Below, one piece after another: positions 31,675-34,216 of a stretch of 34,216 nucleotides of DNA; positions within the stretch are counted from its first letter, which is position 1, and the number at the start of each line of letters is the position of its first letter. The position numbers were made by a program, and so were the translations under genes. The notes under the pieces are model-generated. The model made no database searches, was not told the DNA's origin, and saw only the letters and a list, made by a program, of their open reading frames with translations. The stretch is from Tardiphaga sp. (GTDB lineage: Bacteria; Pseudomonadota; Alphaproteobacteria; Rhizobiales; Xanthobacteraceae), in the NCBI RefSeq assembly GCF_028290785.1, contig NZ_JAQGJD010000204.1, forward strand, positions 1 to 34,216, in the 5' to 3' direction.

Positions 31675-32814
31675 ATGCGCAGGAACGCAGTCGCCGTCGT
31701 CGGCGCCGCCGAGACCACCGAACTCGGCGTCATCCCCAACATGTCGCAGTTGCAGCTCCATGCCGATGCCGCATTGAACGCCATCAAGGACGCTGGCCTC
31801 AAACTGTCGGACATCGACGGCATCGCCACAGCGGTGGAAACGCCGCAGCAGATCGCGCATTACCTCGGCATCACGCCGACCTGGGTCGATGGCACCTCGG
31901 TGGGCGGTTGTTCGTTCATGCTGCACGTCCGCCATGCCGCGGCGGCCATCGAGGCAGGCCTGTGCAAGACCGTGCTGATCACGCATGCCGAAAGCGGCAA
32001 GTCGATGATCGGCAAGGCGCCGCGCTCGATCCCCGCCGACAGCCTGCAGGGCCAGTTCGAGGCGCCGTTCGGCGTCTACGGCCCTCCCAGCATGTTTCCG
32101 ATCCCGGTGCTGCGCTACATGAAGACCCATGGCATCACCCACGAGCAGATCGCCTCGGTGGCCGTCGTGCAGCGCGAATGGGCGGCGAAGAATCCGCGCG
32201 CGACCATGAAGGCGCCGATCACGGTCGAGGACGTGCTGAACTCACGGATGATCGCCTACCCGTTCCGCATCCTGCAATGCTGCCTCGTCACCGACGGCGG
32301 CGGCGCGCTGATCATGACCTCGGCCGAGCGCGCCAAGGACTTTCCGCACAAGCCCGTCTACATCCTCGGCACCGGCGAGAGCGTGGAAACCCCGATGGTC
32401 AGCCAGATGAAAACGTTCGACTCCTCGCGCGCGTTCACGGTGGCAGGACCGACGGCGTTTCGTGAGGCCGGCATCGCGCATAGCGACGTCGATCACCTGA
32501 TGATCTACGACGCCTTCGCGCATCTGCCGCTGTACGGTCTCGGCGATCTCGGCTTCATGCCGCATGAGGAAACCGGCAAATTCATCGCCGACGGCAACAC
32601 CCGCCCCGGTGGCAAGCTGCCGATGAACACCAATGGCGGCGGCCTTAGCTACATGCATTCCGGCATGTACGGCATGTACGCGCTGCAGGAGAGCGTGCGG
32701 CAAATGCGCGGCATCGCGCCGGCGCAGGTGCCGGGCGCGAAAATTTCGGTCTGTCATGGCGTCGGCGGCATGTTCGCCGCGTCGGGGACCGTGATTTTTA
32801 CGAACGAGGCGTAA
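31675..32814 (+). CDS. SCPx/Ltp2-like thiolase-superfamily protein
   Basis: The product is 379 aa from ATG 31675; the 11-residue upstream extension would overlap the DUF35 gene. AAAGG precedes the ATG. The thiolase fold is seen in AVVGAAETTELGVIPNMSQLQLHADAALNAIKDAGL, GTSVGGCSFMLHVRHAAAAIEAGLC, the MNTNGGGLSYMHSGMYG motif (His equivalent to the catalytic His) and CHGVGGMFAASGTVIF (the C-terminal Cys loop). Cys79 in VGGCS lies near, but not clearly at, the usual nucleophile position, so a retro-aldolase (Ltp2-like) activity is as plausible as thiolysis. With the DUF35 partner it probably cleaves a branched or hydroxylated acyl-CoA. Confidence 0.9.
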   Translation: MRRNAVAVVGAAETTELGVIPNMSQLQLHADAALNAIKDAGLKLSDIDGIATAVETPQQIAHYLGITPTWVDGTSVGGCSFMLHVRHAAAAIEAGLCKTVLITHAESGKSMIGKAPRSIPADSLQGQFEAPFGVYGPPSMFPIPVLRYMKTHGITHEQIASVAVVQREWAAKNPRATMKAPITVEDVLNSRMIAYPFRILQCCLVTDGGGALIMTSAERAKDFPHKPVYILGTGESVETPMVSQMKTFDSSRAFTVAGPTAFREAGIAHSDVDHLMIYDAFAHLPLYGLGDLGFMPHEETGKFIADGNTRPGGKLPMNTNGGGLSYMHSGMYGMYALQESVRQMRGIAPAQVPGAKISVCHGVGGMFAASGTVIFTNEA

Positions 32815-32831
32815 CGCGCCGGCCTCTCCCC

Positions 32832-32954
32832 GTCATTGCGAGGAGCGAAGCGACGCGGCAATCCAAAGCCACAAGCTCGGTGAGAACTGGATTGCTTCGT
32901 CGCAAGGGCTAAGAGGAAAGCTGGCGAGCCAGCTTTCCTTGACCTCGCAATGAC
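32832..32954. repeat. Palindromic dispersed repeat, family A, copy 5, with nested insertion
   Basis: The same ends as the other copies (GTCATTGCGAGGAGC and CCTCGCAATGAC), but 123 bp long. Compared with copy 3, 32 extra bases (32911-32942) split the right arm between CAAGGGCT and CCTCGCAATGAC. It lies between the thiolase and SDR genes. Confidence 0.9.
32914..32939. repeat. Small palindrome inserted into repeat family A
   Basis: Perfect 12-bp arms AGGAAAGCTGGC and GCCAGCTTTCCT around a 2-base centre. This is the core of the 32-base insertion in copy 5 and looks like a second, smaller mobile palindrome. Confidence 0.75.
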
Positions 32955-32985
32955 AACCATCACATTCAACCAAGAGGAACCAACC

Positions 32986-33689
32986 ATGTCACAGACCAAA
33001 TCACTCGACGGAAAAGTCATCGTCGTCACCGGCGCCGGCCGCGGCATCGGGCGCGGCATTGCGATGCTGTGCGCCGCTGAAGGCGCCAAGGTCGTCGTCA
33101 ACGATCCCGGCGTCGGCACCGACGGTTCGGGCGGCGATGGCGCCGCGCCGGCGGAACAGGTGGTCGAGGAAATCACGAAGGCCGGCGGCACCGCCGTTGC
33201 CAATTTCGAATCCGTCGCCGAAGCGATCCCCGCCAGCAAGATCATCAAGCAGGCTGTGGACACCTACGGCCGCATCGACGGCGTGGTGAACAATGCCGGC
33301 ATCCTGCGCGACGCGATCTTCCATAAAATGTCGATCGACGCGTTCGAGATGGTCATCAAGGTGCATCTGATGGGCTCGTTCTATACCTCGCACGCCGCGG
33401 CGCGTTACTTTCGCGAGCAGAACTCCGGCTCGTTCGTGCACTTCACCTCGACCTCCGGTCTCATTGGTAACTTCGGCCAGGCCAACTATTCCGCCGCCAA
33501 GCTCGGCATCGTCGGCCTGTCGAAGTCGATCGCGCTCGACATGAACCGTTTCGGCGTCAACTCGAACTGCGTCTCGCCGTTCGCCTGGAGCCGCATGATC
33601 GGCAGCATCCCGACCGAGACCGAAGCCGAGAAGGCCCGCGTGGAACGGATCCAGCGCATGGGTCCGGAAAAGATCGCACCGCTCGTCGC
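32986..33689 (+). pseudogene. SDR-family oxidoreductase, 3'-truncated by an inverted copy
   Basis: Starts at ATG 32986 with AGAGGAA upstream. The first 234 or so residues are a classical short-chain dehydrogenase: TGAGRGIGRG (NAD(P) motif, residues 16-25), NNAG (near 102), catalytic Ser in TSTSG and Tyr/Lys in NYSAAK (near 170). After LVA (about codon 235) the frame enters reverse-complement sequence of the same gene and stays open to the window edge with no stop. Homologues run about 300 residues, so about 70 C-terminal residues are missing. The family resembles hydroxyacyl-CoA or 17-beta-type dehydrogenases. It follows the thiolase gene by 171 bases. Whether this is a real truncation or an assembly join cannot be decided here. 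Confidence 0.8.
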
Positions 33690-34216
33690 GATGGACCGAG
33701 CGCAGCGGGCGCGACTGCCCCATCAGGAAAATCTCGTTCATGCGCGCGGCGAAGATCTGCCCGGTGACGTCCTTGCCGGCGTCCGAGAGCAGATAGGCGA
33801 CGAGCGGCGCGATCTTTTCCGGCCCCATGCGCTGGATCCGTTCCACGCGAGCTTTCTCGGCTTCGGTCTCGGTGGGGATGCTGCCGATCATGCGGCTCCA
33901 GGCGAACGGCGAGACGCAGTTCGAGTTGACGCCGAAGCGGTTCATGTCGAGCGCGATCGACTTCGACAGGCCGACGATGCCGAGCTTGGCGGCGGAGTAG
34001 TTGGCCTGGCCGAAGTTACCAATGAGACCGGATGTCGAGGTGAAGTGCACGAACGAGCCGGAGTTCTGCTCGCGGAAGTAACGCGCGGCGGCATGCGAGG
34101 TGTAGAACGAGCCCATCAGATGCACCTTAATGACCATCTCGAAGGCATCGATCGACATCTTGTGGAAGATCGCGTCGCGCAGGATGCCGGCATTGTTCAC
34201 CACGCCGTCGATGCGG
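33685..34216 (-). pseudogene. Second SDR copy in inverted orientation, 5' end outside window, 3' end broken
   Basis: The minus strand encodes the same SDR from RIDGVVNNAGILRD through NYSAAK and LVA. It then continues into normal family sequence absent from copy 1 (YLLSDAGKDVTGQIFAARMNEIFLMGQSRPLRSVH). It is broken near 33685-33689, where it meets copy 1 and lacks its last 30-40 residues; the frame runs on through antisense of copy 1 to a stop at 33001. Over 33797-34216 it matches 33270-33689 with 17 substitutions in 420 bases, every one synonymous. Confidence 0.8.

Noticed and set aside
33001-34203. A 400-aa minus-strand frame spanning the whole inverted SDR region, read as one protein
   Set aside because: Only the first part is real SDR sequence; after LRSVH it is antisense of copy 1. 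It is a product of the inverted join.

Overview
The window is GC-rich, densely packed DNA that looks like a Bradyrhizobium-type alphaproteobacterium (order Hyphomicrobiales, Bradyrhizobium/Rhodopseudomonas group). The reasons are the protein repertoire (many solute-binding proteins, a fused LivM-LivG transporter, an HPA meta-cleavage cluster, DUF1446/AtuA and SCPx-like thiolase genes) and the many short palindromic intergenic elements typical of that group. The assignment rests on recognition, not on a database search. No rRNA, tRNA, CRISPR array, phage gene or transposase was seen.

Layout. 1-3741 (minus): a two-gene unit, a circularly permuted ATP-grasp protein (cut by the window edge) and a transglutaminase/DUF2126 protein. 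4013-5536 (minus): an altronate/galactarate-type dehydratase. 5537-6384: about 850 bases with no credible protein gene but a near-consensus promoter facing stem-loops, a candidate structured RNA. 6385-15254 (minus): a catabolism and uptake block with a nitroreductase, a Bug/TctC receptor, an HpcH/HpaI aldolase, an Ldh2-type dehydrogenase, LivF, a LivM-LivG fusion, LivH and their substrate-binding protein.

15407-22658: a homoprotocatechuate (3,4-dihydroxyphenylacetate) meta-cleavage cluster. hpaR (minus) diverges from hpaH-hpaF-hpaE-hpaD-FAH hydrolase-TPP enzyme (plus), with a perfect 12-bp palindrome in the divergent control region. HpaD opens the ring, HpaE oxidises the semialdehyde, the FAH protein and HpaF probably decarboxylate and isomerise, and HpaH hydrates. 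The last aldol step may be supplied by the HpcH/HpaI aldolase about 6 kb away. The HPA 3-hydroxylase genes hpaBC are not in the window.

22758-26986 (minus): an orphan ABC substrate-binding protein, an MFS transporter, and a two-gene unit of AlkB plus a PF09859-like oxygenase (DNA alkylation repair). 27261-31052 (minus): a tight four-gene unit (AtuA/DUF1446, a free-standing AtuA-like small domain, an amidase, DUF2848). It diverges from a plus-strand unit of DUF35 zinc-ribbon protein, SCPx-like thiolase and SDR. Together these look like an undescribed acyl-CoA catabolic locus.

The right end is abnormal. The SDR gene is cut at about 33689 and joined, inverted, to a second copy of itself. The two copies share 420 bp with 17 differences, all synonymous, so this is either a real inverted duplication or a chimeric assembly joining two strains.
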